Of a stretch of 64,000 nucleotides of DNA, positions 48,038 to 60,264 are shown in pieces (position 1 is the stretch's first letter; every line of letters begins with the position of its first letter). The DNA is taken from NCBI GenBank assembly GCA_037976565.1, contig CP137667.1:33053420-33117419 (forward strand), in the 5' to 3' direction. Below the pieces are notes generated by a model. It saw only the letters and a program-made list of their open reading frames with translations, was not told where the DNA came from and ran no database searches. Source of the stretch: Mesocentrotus franciscanus. Its lineage: Eukaryota; Echinodermata; Echinoidea; Camarodonta; Strongylocentrotidae. The translations under genes and the position numbers were made by a program.

Positions 48038-48612
48038 ATTCCTTTCACTCTCATTCTCACACCGATTCAGAAGCACTGCTGTACAGGTGTATTATTATGA
48101 GAATGATGGGAGAGATCACAGTAGTGCTAATATATTTGTTGGTCTGCTAAATCCAGATTTCACAGTTTATGTTGCACCAATATCTGTTGCATTGGAGACA
48201 GTAGGTGATCAACCCAAATCATGTATTCATTCATGTTTTGTAAATATATCGAATTAGATTAAAATTTGAAAGCAAACAGTGGTGTTGCCACAGGGGAAAT
48301 GAGGTGTATACATGTACATGTGCCACCTCCCATCAAATGATTAAAAGAGATAAAGAAAGGACAAGAAAAGTAAAACAAAAAACAGAGAGAGAAATATTGA
48401 GAAAGAAGGGGAGAGGGACTCAGGGAAGGCATGAATAGAATTAAAGATTCAATTCCTTTCACTCTCTTTCTCACAGCTCAAAAGAACTGCAGTACAGGTG
48501 TAGGCCTATTTATTATGAGAACGGTGGTAGAGTGTAGTGTTTATTGTTGGTCTGCTAAATCCAGATTTCACTGTTTATGTTGCACCAATCTCTGTTGCAT
48601 TGAAGAGAGAAG
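48038..48612 (+). repeat. Tandem duplication, period about 410 bases
   Basis: Segments 48038-48200 and 48449-48612 share TCAATTCCTTTCACTCTC, CAGTACAGGTG-like, TTGTTGGTCTGCTAAATCCA and TTTATGTTGCACCAAT blocks. The first copy is open for 83 codons from 48006 and the second is frame-shifted, so coding is unlikely. Confidence 0.7.
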
Positions 48613-50135
48613 AAAAATAAAAATAAATCATACATCAAACCTTTTAAAAAATATTTTCTTTTTCTCCCACACTTCTAAAGCATACACATGATGACATACC
48701 GGTAGTGAAAGATTAGGGTTTAATTTTAGTCTGCTCAATTTAGATTAAGACTCTACACTGCACTGTACCAGGCTTTTAGCCAGAAGGGCATGGTACCGGG
48801 CTTCCAAAAAGATGCACGTTGCTTGTGGAAAATGCCCTGAATTTTGTTGCCGTCCTCCCTGTTTTTATACAAGAATGCCCTTTTTTGGACACCTTATTTT
48901 TTTCATTAGAATATCCAGTTTGAAATCCTGGCTAAATGGTGAATTGGAAGAATACATAATATACATGTATATGTATTGTAGGTCAAACTCCATTAGGGGG
49001 TGGGGATATTTAAGTAGGAAATGTGTTCTTTTACATCTAATTTACATACCTGATCTGTTTGTCACATTCTTAATAGTATTAATTATCTTCTTTTTGGTGA
49101 TTATTTATAATTATAGTATTACATTTCTACATGTACATGTAACAAAGAGATGCAGATCAGATATTAATTTTGTGCAAGGGTTTTCCTGTTTTTGTACATC
49201 CATAGTACGATGGCCTTGACCGTATTGATTCAAGTACTCACAGGAAATGCATCAAATCGATTTGAACAATTATTCAAGCATTCAGAAATGTGACTGGTTC
49301 TTATTTACTTTTTCCCATGCATGCATACATGCGCATGGTGTATGAAAAGAGCAGCAGGAACTATTGGGATTCCGGTGTTCATTGAACAGTATGCAGTGCG
49401 TCATCTCTAAACTACCCAGGTATTTGTTTATATGATCCATGTCATCTCCTCGAGTTGTGAATTTGGAATAAACTCATTCGTTTATGATTCATTCATACAT
49501 TCAGTTTCATAGGTTGATTTTTTAATTTTGTATTCATAGATCATGTTTATAAATTCTATTTTATTTCCATCATGTCAGCATTCAATGTTCCTCTTAAAAG
49601 TGCTGATTGGCTGTTTTTACATGAACATGAGTGAAACAGTAGCAGTAGATGTTGGTTTGCATGGCAGCTGTGGAAAGCTGAAAAGTTCTGAGAATTTCAA
49701 TTAGTTGTAATTGAAATCATTTAATAAATCCAGGTTGTGGGTTTCTTATCCCTACCTAGTATAATTTAAAGTATTCTAGATGCACTTAAAAACCAAAGGA
49801 ATACATAAAATCATGTACATGTACCTGTAGGGCCTAATTGGTGAAAGGAAAATCTTTATTTTAAGACACTAATCAATTTAACATTATTTTTGTGAAACTT
49901 TCCATGTCTTCAAGCAGGTTTTACAAATATTTATGCACGGTCCAACAACTTTCTTATTTATTTTCTAACTCAAAAGAATAGTGCCTTTAAAAGTGATACG
50001 GTAATCGAGAACTTAAAAATGCAGTGACTTAGGAGAAGATTTGAGGGTTGCGGCATCGTGCAGTTGAATTTGAATGGAGGTGAACAGGCAAGGCACGTAC
50101 AAAAGAATTGTTTTGAAGCAGAAGGGTTGAAGGAA
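48613..50135. other. AT-rich non-coding DNA
   Basis: No recognised feature beyond scattered ACATGTAC palindromes (for example near 48963 and 49130). Confidence 0.5.
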
Positions 50136-50284
50136 ATATAAACTCTGTATTGATTAGCTTGAGTGAGAGGTGCAGGAGAGAAAGATGGGGAAGGAAGAAA
50201 GGTCAGAGAGGGATGGGAGGAGGGAAGGAGGGAAAGGAGGGAAGGGAGGGAGGGGAGAGATGGAGGAGGAGAGAGGGAGGGAGG

Positions 50285-50322
<38 letters not shown>

Positions 50323-50800
50323 GGGAAGGGGGGAGGGAGGAATGTAGAAAGAATATTGGGTTCGTTTAGAGGTTGAAGGGTTGGACGGAAATATAAAACT
50401 GTATTGATTAGCTTGAGTGAAAGGTGCAGGAAAGAAAGATGGGGAGGGAAGAAAGGGTGGAGAGGCAGAGAAGGAGTGGGAGGGAGACGGAGGGAGGGAG
50501 ACGGAGGGAGGAGGAGGGAGAAAGAGAGAGGGAGGAAGTGTAGAAAGTGCATTGGGATTGTGTGGAGTTTGAAGGGTTTGGGGGAAATATATTAAGATGT
50601 ATTGATTGGCTTGAGTGAGAGGTGCATGAGAGAAAGAAAGCGAGGGGTAGGGAAGGGAAGGGTGGACAGAGAGAGAGAGAGAGAGAGAGAAAGAGAGGGA
50701 ATGGGGAGAGGATTGAAGAGAGGAAGGGAGGGAAAGAAGGAAGAGAAAGGGAGGGGAGGGAGGGAGAGAGGGGAGAGTAGAAAGTAATCAAAGATGAGGA
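50136..50800. repeat. Minisatellite of three purine-rich units (period about 195-255 bases)
   Basis: Each unit starts GAAATATAAA/GAAATATATT, followed by TGTATTGATTAGCTTGAGTG and AGGTGCAGGAGAGAAAGA-like blocks (50136, 50389, 50585), and continues in GGGA/GAGA tracts. The ORFs on both strands are artefacts. Confidence 0.85.
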
Positions 50801-50839
50801 GAGAGAAATTCAGAGACACCAGAAATCTCTACTGTAGGT

Positions 50840-51065
50840 AGATTATATAGATAGAGATAGATAGATAGATAGACATAGACAGAGATAGAGACAGGGAGAG
50901 AGACAGAGACAGCCAGACAGAAAAAAAGATAGCGAGAAAGGGGATATATAAAATGTATATAGAGAGAGGGAAAGAGGAAAAGTTAGCAATATCTAGAGAG
51001 ATGAAGACAGGGGCAGCAGTTAATAGGAAAGTAGGTGTTGAGGGGGGAGGGGGGGGGGGATGAGA
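50840..51065. repeat. (GATA)n and purine-rich tail
   Basis: GATAGATAGATAGATA near 50853-50872, then AGACAGAG-rich sequence and a G-run near 51041-51060. Confidence 0.8.
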
Positions 51066-51784
51066 ACAATATACATGTACGGTATGTATGTGCCTTCATG
51101 TACATCTACATTGCCAATTTCACAATGACAACTTTTAAATACTTTTTAAGTGTAGGACTGAGCCAAACAACAAGAGGAAATGAAATGAAACAAATCAAAC
51201 AATGCAATCACAATAGAGCCAATGAATTTTCCATCTTCCTGTCATTATTTTCTGTGGCAACAATCCAAATTTAGGCCTATTTATATATTTTTGGATTCTA
51301 GTTTTCCTCAGTAACTATTGAAGGTTACATATTTCAAGATCCGAATGTATGTGTAGTCATACACTGTACATTGTTCTTGTTCACAAAGTCTCATTCTTCC
51401 ATATTGAATTTCTCTAGGTAACCAACTTTAGCAATTTTTTTCTTTAATGGAATTTTTCTAACAGAATGATCATGCATCATATTCTTTTAAATGCTGAATT
51501 ATGGTCTGGGTTAAGATTTTGTTTCATAGTGTGGCAAGTTTATGAAGAATATCATGTATTCTCTGATATCATATCAGAGTATACAAAATACTCTTCATGA
51601 ACTATATATTTATAAATATAAATTATATGCAGGTATGTATGACATAATTTTGAAGATATTTGTCTATTTTTACTCACAGACAGGAATTGTAATACTAAGC
51701 TTATCCACTGTTATATGAAGATATTGATGATATATATAATAATAATCTTTTTTTTTATAGTCCACTCTAAATTTTATTAAACTG

Positions 51785-51998
51785 AAAATGGAAATTCTTT
51801 GTGCCCAATTGATCGGGAGCCCGGCAGCCACTGAGCAGCACCAGATCGACATTGCTCTATCCCATTATTGTTGAACGCCAAACAAGGTAGCAGCGACTCC
51901 CATCTTTTAACGTCTTTTGGTATGATGCGGCCGGGGTTCAAACCCACGACCTCCCGGTTGTGAGGCGGACGCTCTACTGACTGAGCCAACACACCGGT
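51785..51998 (-). mobile_element. tRNA-derived SINE
   Basis: On the - strand the head has A box TGGCTCAGTCAGT, an anticodon-like CTCACAA loop and B box GGGTTTGAACC (forward GGTTCAAACCC at 51935-51945). A GATGGGAGTCGCTGCTACC body follows. The 71-codon ORF with AQSVERPPHNREVVGLNPGR is the usual chance translation of such tRNA heads. Confidence 0.8.
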
Positions 51999-52902
51999 TC
52001 CATGCTTGACTGCATGTTTCCGGTCCTTCCATTGAAAGAAACATTATGCTTCGGATATTTATCATTAATAAAGGTTACACATACAAATAAAGGACATGCA
52101 TTTTAATTATTCTATTCAAGTTAACTCTTTCATTTCTGTAGGCGGTTGAACCCCACTCCACCTCCAATCTAGATCCTGTCCATCTAATTACTTTTTGACA
52201 AAGAAAAAATTGTTTTTCTGCAAAAATTAAAATTATTAATTCATGCATTGTAATTTGTATAGGTACAGAAAACAAAAAAGTACATCCTGAAAAAGAGTTT
52301 AATCAAAAGATATTAGAAATGGGCACTTTGATCGAAAACCTCAGAAACTGAAAAATCTTGGAAATCTTTGAAAATGTACATTTGAAATAAAGTTTGGTAA
52401 ACTGTAACATATTGTAGGGGTTAACAAACTACATGTACAGTATATAAAAGGACTCATGGTCTGGAACTCAAGATCATACAAATTATACAAATGTACATGT
52501 ACATCCGAGGGGATTTTTTCCATCAATTGCATGTACTTTTAGCCTCTATGAATGATAAGAGATTTCATGCTGTCAGTATGGGATTGCCCTCAAATGCTCT
52601 TATCTTGCGTCTATTGGATTCTAATGTAGACAATTTGCCATGGATGGTAATCCCCAGATTAAGCACTATACCCCAATACCCCCATTCACACCAGAGGAAA
52701 ATTATACAGGTACAAAATGTGTACTAAAGAAACATTTTACATAAAGATTAACTGTACGGATATCATATTGGTATACCGACATATGTATTGCGAAAAGGGC
52801 TGTACAAATCTTCCATAAATACCAGTAGTCGAATATCATAATTCGGAACATTGTATTTAAAAAAAGATCAAGTTTCAGGAGGCTATCTTTCACCATATGC
52901 TA
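51999..52902. other. AT-rich non-coding DNA
   Basis: No coding exon recognised. ACATGTACA palindromes lie near 52430 and 52493. Confidence 0.5.
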
Positions 52903-53033
52903 CGGTCACAAAGGTTCGTACGAATGATAATTTCGTACGAATCTCCCTGTTTTTCCATTGTCTTCCCGAATTTCCATTGTCTGAAAATTGTTCGTACGGC
53001 GTTCGTAGCAGTTCGTAATGGCATTTGTGACCG
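52903..53033. mobile_element. Short TIR element with TTCGTACGAA motifs
   Basis: The left CGGTCACAAAGGTTCGTACG and right TTCGTAATGGCATTTGTGACCG pair inversely at CGGTCACAAA. Self-complementary TTCGTACGAA words recur inside. About 130 bases. Confidence 0.65.
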
Positions 53034-54406
53034 AGGCTTTACATGTTCACTGTTGGCATGTACCTTGTGTGTTTGTTGTATGAATACAGATGTAAGCTGG
53101 CGGGTCATATTTGTGCACACGCGTGATAAGCCCCATCAAGTTTATATAAATATACATGTAACTCTGCTGTAAGAGCAAGGAGTTGGGAGAACTCTCCTAT
53201 TAGAGTTTATGGTGTGAGTTTAGTTCGTAATGATGTTCACACGGGTGATAGACCCTGAAATAATACTCAAATTTCTATTTCACTGTACAATCTGCATGTC
53301 ATTCAGACAAGATAAAAGATATTAGTCCATGTATTGCTCAATGCTGTTTACTTATTGCATAGCTACATGTACATGTGCAGTACATTGTAGACTTTGCATA
53401 TTAAAGAAACATGATTTTCTCGTCTGAATGGGGATTCTTGTGTGAATGGGGACAAGGGGATTGCGAAATGAAACGATCATCAGGGACACAGTTCTGCTGA
53501 ATGTGGCATACTTGTAGTCGGTTGGACACAGCAGAGCACACAGCTGACTTTGAAAGTACCGTGGGAGGAGAGCTCTTTGTTTGCTGGCAGGTAACGTTTT
53601 CCCATTCATTGTCCGGTTGTTTTCATTGTTCGGCTCTAATCATATTTACATTCCTTATGAAAGGAATGCAAAGTCAAGACAAATCGTGACTCATTTCATA
53701 AATTTGTTTTTCTTTGAATCTTTGCATTGCTTCAGACAGGTTTTTCTTTCAGATGGTATTCAGGAATTTCAATTGTGGTTTATCAAACAATAGCTAGCTC
53801 ATAGTTTAGTACTATTTGTCACTTATGAAATGTACTTTATATTGTTCTATTGTTCTTGTTTTGTAAATATTCCGCTCTTCCCTTGTGCAAACAAACAAAT
53901 TCATACTTTTATTAGTATGGATGTTTATGACCCAAAAATGGAAGTCTCGGATGTGTTATTATCTGGAAAGAGCCATTGTACATTGTTTGAAATGTAAAAT
54001 TGTGCATGGTTTTATGGGAATTCCTTGCTTTGTAAGTTTTTATTGACTTCTATTTTATACCATTTTTGCATATGATTGTGCATTTGTACCTGTTTTGAAC
54101 TTTTGAACATGCTGTTGTTCTTTCTGGTTAATTTAATGATGATTTCTCATTTCAGTTTGATTATTTTATATGTACCTGTAATGATATCTTTTTTTGTATT
54201 TTGGTGTATACTGATGATAATTCCAATCTCATGAGTTATATTTCAAGAAATTTATTCAATTTTGAATTTTGCAAAATCTTGATGAGGGTTGAGGCTAAAG
54301 ATCTGGAAGTTTCAGACTTTGGAAGACTTCATTTAGACCAAGTTCTGCATATTTTCTTGAATCCAGTAACAGAAAGCCTCACTCTGGCAGGTAGAAAGAC
54401 TGATTG
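53034..54406. other. Non-coding DNA with two weak exon-like stretches
   Basis: 53519-53590 ends before GTAACG and is open in two frames. 54225-54389 is open (with SDFGRLHLDQVLHIFLNP) and is followed by GTAGAAA. Neither matches a family I know and their phases cannot be tested against neighbours, so no gene is called. A CAAGGAGTT partial hairpin lies at 53176. Confidence 0.3.
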
Positions 54407-54559
54407 GGGGCCTGTTGCATAACACTGAACTTTGTCATTCATTTTAAACTTTCATGAAAACCTTGCTTTGATGGGCCGTTGAGTGATGCTGCCATGGTTG
54501 TTAATATACATGTAGATGGCAAAGTTACTCTCGATGGTTAGTTTTATGCAACAGGGGCC
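54407..54559. mobile_element. Short TIR element (GGCCTGTTGCATAA)
   Basis: Left GGCCTGTTGCATAACAC and right AGTTTTATGCAACAGGGGCC are inverted. 153 bases, non-coding. Confidence 0.8.
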
Positions 54560-54927
54560 AAGATTTGCAAAATGAACATGTATTTGCCTGGAGTCTTGGA
54601 AGTGCAAGACTAGTAGAATTGGCGGGGGAAATAAAGCTGGGTAACAGGATAGAAGGAAACCCCTTACACCAATAAGGAGATCTGAATATTCCTGCAGGGA
54701 ATGTAAAGAAGTACAAACCTCCCCTGAGTTCAGTCAACTTTTCCTCCTTAGTCCATACAGTTGACAATTTATTGGCTGGCTTGACACTTACTTGAATGCT
54801 AGAGGAGCTTTCAAAAGTATAAAGAGGGTCATGGGAAATTTCCCAGAGGGTCATCTGCCCTTTCACCCTCATTGAAACTAGCCAGGACTGGATAGACAGT
54901 GCACTGGCATTGATTAAAGTCCAACCT

Positions 54928-55140
54928 GCTTTAACAACCACCTGTATAGAAAGACCACCTGTCTATAAAGACCACATTTTTTTGTTTCCCTAGAAAAGGT
55001 TTGTCATTGAAAATTGTACTATTTAACCTGTACATAAAGACCATCTGCCTACAAAGACCACTTTTCTTGTCTCCCTTGAGCTTTATATACATATACATGT
55101 ACAGGTTTGAGGTTTCACTGTAGTGTTTTAACAGCTGTAT
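54928..55140. repeat. Dispersed repeat (TATAAAGACCAC units)
   Basis: Three short units with ACCTGTCTATAAAGACCAC or a close variant, then CTTGTCTCCCTTGAG and GTTTCACTGTAG. The same block lies inverted in layout at 32110-32190 (CAGTGAAACCTGCTATAGCG start). Confidence 0.65.
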
Positions 55141-55619
55141 TCTTGGCTCCTTGCAGTGACATTTTAACTTCATTTCAACCGACATTGAAAAGGTCATTAA
55201 TCGCAAAATGTTATCATTATTAAAAGACTGTAAATTTAATTGTGCCAACTCCTCCCCCTTCCCTGGAACCCCTCCCAAGGACACAGTAGTATATGTTCAT
55301 GTATTTTTTCAGTGAGTACCTGGCCACTTTCCAGGGGGTAGTCGTCCGAGATCCAGTAACATTAAAGGAGCTGCATTTACAATACACTGCAACCAAAAAT
55401 CATTGATTTCTCTCACTTTCCGGTGTTTCGCCGGCAAACACAACAACAAATCAAAAAAAAAAAAATCCAACTCTGGAGTGTGGTTTTTTTTAAACACATG
55501 CCGAAGTTTCACAGATTTTTGCTCATTTCACTTTCCTCGCTTCGTGCTAACGCACGCAGGGCTCCGAAGGGTGGCGCATGCGCACTACTCACCAACAAAT
55601 CGGGATGCAAACTTCAATG

Positions 55620-56405
55620 TTTTATGGTTTTTGTCTCGCCTGCGTAGCAAAAAGCGAGACATAGGCGCCGCTTTTCTGGTGGCGGCGGTGGCGGCGGCGG
55701 CGGCGGCGTCAACATCAAAACTTAACCTAAGGTTAAGTTTTTGAATTGTTAATATAATTTTGAAAGTATAAGGTCCTATTAAATGAAACTTAAACTAAAG
55801 GGTTATCAAGTATCCCCAATCATGTGAGGAAAATTTCAGGTCACAAAGTCAAGGTCAAAGGTCATTTCAGGTCAACAAACTTAGACTATGTTGTGGCATC
55901 ATCATCAAAAACTTAACCTGAGGTTAAGTTTTTGAATTTGTAATATAATTTTGAAAGTATAAGTTCTTATTCAATGAAACTTAGACTAAAGGGTTATCAA
56001 GTATCCCATGTGAGTAGAATTTCAGCCTACTAGGTCAAGGTCAAAGGTCATTTCAGGTCAACAAACTTAACTATGTTGTGGCATCAGGCTAAGATTTTTT
56101 TAATTGTTATCATAATTTTGAAAGTATACATTCCTATTCCATGAAACTTGAACATAAGGGTTATCAAGTATCACCAATCATGTTATTAGTCTTTTAGGTG
56201 ACAAAGTAAAGGTCAAATGTCATTTCAGGTCTGGAAACTTAGACTTTGTTGTGGCATCAACATCAAGATTTTGAAATTTTAGCATAATTTCAAAAGTGTT
56301 TGTTCAAATTCCATGAAACTTGTACCCAAGGGCTATCAAGTATCACAAATTCCAGGTCACAAAGTCAAGGTCAAAGGTCATTTTAGGTCAGTAGACTTGG
56401 ATTAT
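55620..56405. repeat. Tandem repeat with AGGTCA direct repeats (DR1 sites)
   Basis: A GGCGGCGGC patch (55680-55708) precedes four units of about 170-190 bases. Units contain TATCAAGTATC, CATGAAACTT, AACTTAACCT/AGGTTAAGTT palindromes and the block TCAAGGTCAAAGGTCA. Perfect AGGTCA-A-AGGTCA lies at 55852-55864, 56038-56050 and 56368-56380, with a degenerate version near 56209-56221. It resembles a dispersed repeat of marine invertebrates. Whether it binds receptors is unknown. Confidence 0.85.
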
Positions 56406-57890
56406 GTTCTCAAAATTTAATATGAGAATTAATAAATAAATTGTTGTTATTTGTTCATATTTCATGAAAGTAAATATTCAAATCATTTGAGTACTTTCCC
56501 ATGAATATTCTAATAGTAATTTTAGTATTCGATCCCAGGCCTAGTATGTACATGATCAGTTACAGCTAGGTGACAATATTGATGTTTGGATAATATATAT
56601 TGGAGTATATCTCATAATAATGTTCTCATTATGCTAATGAGACATGATGTGATGTAGATGGGCTCTACCTTCCAATTGTTTTTACACAAAGTGCTGAAAA
56701 ATCCTCTTTTCTTAAAAAGTTTATTAGATAACTTTATTTCTAAATTACTGACAAGCATTGAAACATTAGTGTTACCCATACACTAAATCTCATTATATTG
56801 TATTCTTATGATACAGTAAATAATTATTCTGATGATTCATAATCAATATTCACTTCAAAATGCTTATTATATTCAGAGGATTTCATTTTCGGGGGTCTGC
56901 AAATGGGCCACCCTGCCTATAAAGATAATGTCCCAACCTCAATTTTTCATCATATCGAATTGTGTAATGCCGAATTGCGTAATGCAGGCGAGACCGCCGA
57001 GAGCGTTTCACTTGTATATATTTTTTATTCTTCAATCATCTACATTCATATTTCCTCCTCCCTTACACGCATCCCACACAGATTGGCAACCCCCCCCCCC
57101 AAAACACCTTTTGTTCACAGGGGTGAGAATGAAAGCCAAGTGCTGTCTCCGTTTTTAATAGCATTGAGGGTGTGTAATTTTCTCAGCTGATTGGGCGCGC
57201 GACCAGAAACAATCCAGGCAGTGGACTAATAAAGTCCTAGAATCGTAGCCTGCTTGTGCAATTGTTATTATTAGCAGTGCTCGTGTGACTTTTGTCTATC
57301 ACTTTAGTGACCCTTTATCAACAGGATACTGGCCTCAGATCATCAGTAGCAATATAAAAGATTGATTAGACAGGGAGGTCATTACATGCCTATTTCCTTT
57401 ATTATGTAGTGCTTTTACTATGTTTTAATTGGCCTGGAACCTGTTGTCAGATATTCTGCAGGCACAGACTCTAATTTGACACTTGAACACAATTCTATGA
57501 TAAAGCCTTGAGCTGAGCCTAACTCTGTCAGTCTCTGGCTGTTGCTGGAGCAGCTACAGTACATACAGTACAGAGCCTATGGGGTGCAGTAGACCTTGCA
57601 GTCTACCAGGTACCTAGTTTCACAGTTCAGACACTATTACTACTACTGCTTAAACTACATGTACAGGTACATGTATTTGTCAGTTGTCGTCTGTATGGTA
57701 CTTGGTACAGTAGTTCAGTAGTTCAGTAGTCAGAAGTCCACATGAATTTCCTGTTATATGTGATGGAGACGATTCTCTATTTACCGGTATTTATTTTTGT
57801 TTGGATTACATCATATTCAGTTGAAAGCCAGCAGAAGTGCAGAACAGGACACATGCTCTGGCAACACTATTTCGATTGTCTATGCTACTC
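56406..57890. other. AT-rich non-coding DNA
   Basis: No exon recognised. Contains a C-run at 57090-57100 and short TACAGTA/GTACATG repeats near 57558-57725. Confidence 0.5.
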
Positions 57891-58060
57891 AGCCCTAACC
57901 CTAAAATCCAATCCCAACTCTAAACTAAAATCCAATTGTGACCCTAACCACTGGCGTACTGGTGGGGGGGGGGGGCTTGAGGGGGCGCTAGCCCCCAAAA
58001 AATTAAACCATGACTTATTTTCAATTCCATACAAGTGATTTATAAATGTTCGTGATATAT
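57891..58060. repeat. Telomere-like words and repeat edge with G-run
   Basis: CCCTAACCCTAAAATCCAA-type words are followed by CACTGGCGTACTGGTGG and a G-run. The same edge motif recurs elsewhere. This is the outer limit of the inverted composite repeat. Confidence 0.6.
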
Positions 58061-58364
58061 CACATGATTTTCAACAAAATGCGCGGTTCTCCATTTCTGT
58101 TGCAAACTGACACATTCCCAAATAGCCAGGAAGAGCAAAATGTTCTTTTTTTATATGGGCCTTGGTGTCCACTAACAGTAATACTAGTACTAGTAGTACT
58201 ACTATATCCAGTTTAGCGAAAAGTCTGGATACCCGTATGTCCGGCCTAGAGTAGAGCTTATATCGCGGCAGCTCTAGGCGGTACGCGGGGGAATGCGCAG
58301 TCGCCTGCGCTCAGGGTTTGTTTTGGATGCGGCGAGGAGGGTCATTTCCGGAGGAATGTTCCAC

Positions 58365-58845
58365 AGGTGCGGATCCAGGGGGCGGGCCTTGCCCCAAAGA
58401 AAGAAAAAAAGAGAGAGAGAGAGAGAAGGAAAAAAGGAAAAGAGGAGATAAAGGGAAGAAAAGAAAAGGGGGATATCAGTTGCAATTTTCCCGCCAACAA
58501 GTTGTGGATCGGCGGGAGGGGCCAAAGGCCCTTGCCTCTCACCCCCGCCGCCAAAAAAAGAGAGAAGGGAAAAGGAAAGAGGAGAGCTAAAAGTGAACAA
58601 AAAAGAGGAAGAAGAAAGAAAGGGTGAAAAGAAGGGAGATCAGTTGCGTTTAATCCCGCCAACAACATGTGGATCGGGGGGCGAGGCCCTTGCCTCCCTA
58701 GCAAACCTAAAAGAGAGAGAAGGAAGGGAAGGGAAAGGGAAGGGGAGGAAAAGGTAAGGAAAGAGAGAAAGAAGATAGGTAGGGAGGTCATTTGCGATTT
58801 TCCCGCCAACAAGGTGTAGTTTGGGGGCCACAGGCGTACCGATGG
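58365..58845 (-). repeat. Composite repeat, module 2, inverted copy
   Basis: Three units with TCCCGCCAACAAGTTGTGGATC (start of each near 58488, 58653 and 58800, with variants), GGCCCTTGCC and long A/G tracts. They are the inverse of the units at 22675-23480. Confidence 0.82.
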
Positions 58846-58849
58846 GGGC

Positions 58850-59190
58850 AATTAGTGTCCTGCCAGTGTCACAATAAAATTCAAACGTGGATCATTTCTA
58901 ATTCGATACCGGTGATTTACAAATGTTGCTGAAATGACATAATAATCCGAGATTTTTCCTCACTTTTTATTAAATTATACTTTTTATGCGTTTGTTGGAA
59001 AATTACAAATTCCTAAATTTACAGTCAGGCAAGAAATATGCTTATTTAGAGGCTTACATATCAGGGCCCGCAGAACGACGGGGCTCCGCCCACACTTTTT
59101 GGAAAACAGTATACTAAACAGGCGCGGATCTACGGGGAGTTTAGGGGTTTCTTGGGCCGCCCAAAAAAAAAAAAGAAAGAAAGAACGCAC
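58850..59190 (-). repeat. Composite repeat, link segment, inverted copy
   Basis: Contains TTAGTGTCCTGCCAGTGTCA, AATTCGATACCGGTGATTTA-type sequence and AGGCAAGAAATATGCTTATT. These match the inverse of 22130-22290. Confidence 0.75.
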
Positions 59191-59319
59191 ACTAGAGAGA
59201 AACCTTTCAAGTGCAAAATTGTGAGAAGATATTCAACTCATGTGGTAACTTAACCAAACACATGATGACTCTGGATATAACTGTGTATTAAACTGTTACT
59301 TGATTTAACAAGACGTTAT

Positions 59320-60190
59320 CATGCACTGCTTTTATGGTCTCCAATGTGTTAGTAGATGCCAGGAAAACATCACTTACGGGCCAGGGTTCAAAATAGCCCC
59401 AAAAATCGCCTCGCCGCTACGCGGCTTGTGGACGATGCTCCGCATCACTTACGGTAGTTCAAAATAGCCCCAAAAATCGCCTCGCCGCTGGGCGCTCGTA
59501 GACGATGCTCTGCATCGTCATTGGGTCAAACTGTTTAAACTGTTACTTGATTTTCAAAGACGTTATCGTGCACTGCTTTATGGTCTCCATTGTGTTAGTA
59601 GATGCCAGGAAAACATCACTTACGAGGGTTCAAAATAGCCCCAAATCGCCTCGCCGCTACGCGGCTCGCGGATGATGCTCTGCATCACTTATGGTGTTCG
59701 AAATAGCCCCCCAAAATCGCCTCGCCGCTACGCGGCTGGTGGACAATGCTCCGCATCGTCATTGGGTCAAATTGTTTTAGCTGTTACTTGATTTAAAAGA
59801 CGTTATCAAGCACTGCTTTTTGTGGTCTCCATTGTGTTAGTAGATGCCAGGAAAACATCACTTACGAGGGTTCAAAATAGCCCCAAATCGCCTCGCCGCT
59901 ACGCGGCTCGTGGACGATGCTCCGCATCACTTATGGTGTTCGAAATAGCCCCCCAAAATCGCCTCGCCGCTACCCGGCTGGTGGGCGATGCTCCGCATCG
60001 TCATTGGGTCAAATTGTTTTAGCTGTTACTTGATTTAAAAAGACGTTATCAAGCACTGCTTTTTGTGGTCTCCATTGTGTTAGTAGATGCCAGGAAAACA
60101 TCGCTACGGGCGGGGGTTCAAAATAGCCCCAAAATCGCCTCGCCGCTACGCGGCTCGTGGACGATGCTCCGCATTGTCATTTGGTCAAAC
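59320..60190. repeat. Tandem array of CGCCTCGCCGCTACGCGGCT units
   Basis: Four larger units of about 230-240 bases. Each has TGTTACTTGATTT, GACGTTATC, CACTGCTTTT, GTGTTAGTAGATGCCAGGAA and one or two CGCCTCGCCGCTACGCGGCT plus GATGCTCCGCATC hairpin blocks. This module has no counterpart in the copy at 21.5-23.5 kb. Confidence 0.88.
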
Positions 60191-60264
60191 CGCCCCCCTC
60201 CCTTAGCAAAAAGCTAGATCCGCCCCTGCTAAAGAGAAATAGAAAGAAAGAGAGAAAGAAAGAA

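Noticed and set aside
51777..51992. 71-codon - strand ORF (LAQSVERPPHNREVVGLNPG)
   Set aside because: Chance translation of a tRNA-derived SINE head.
53501..54422. A third spliced gene from exon-like stretches at 53519 and 54225
   Set aside because: Splice signals are weak, phases cannot be checked against other exons and no family was recognised.
54525..54941. 138-codon - strand ORF
   Set aside because: Overlaps a TIR element at one end and has no recognisable domain. Composition is not clearly coding. Kept out of the gene list for lack of support.
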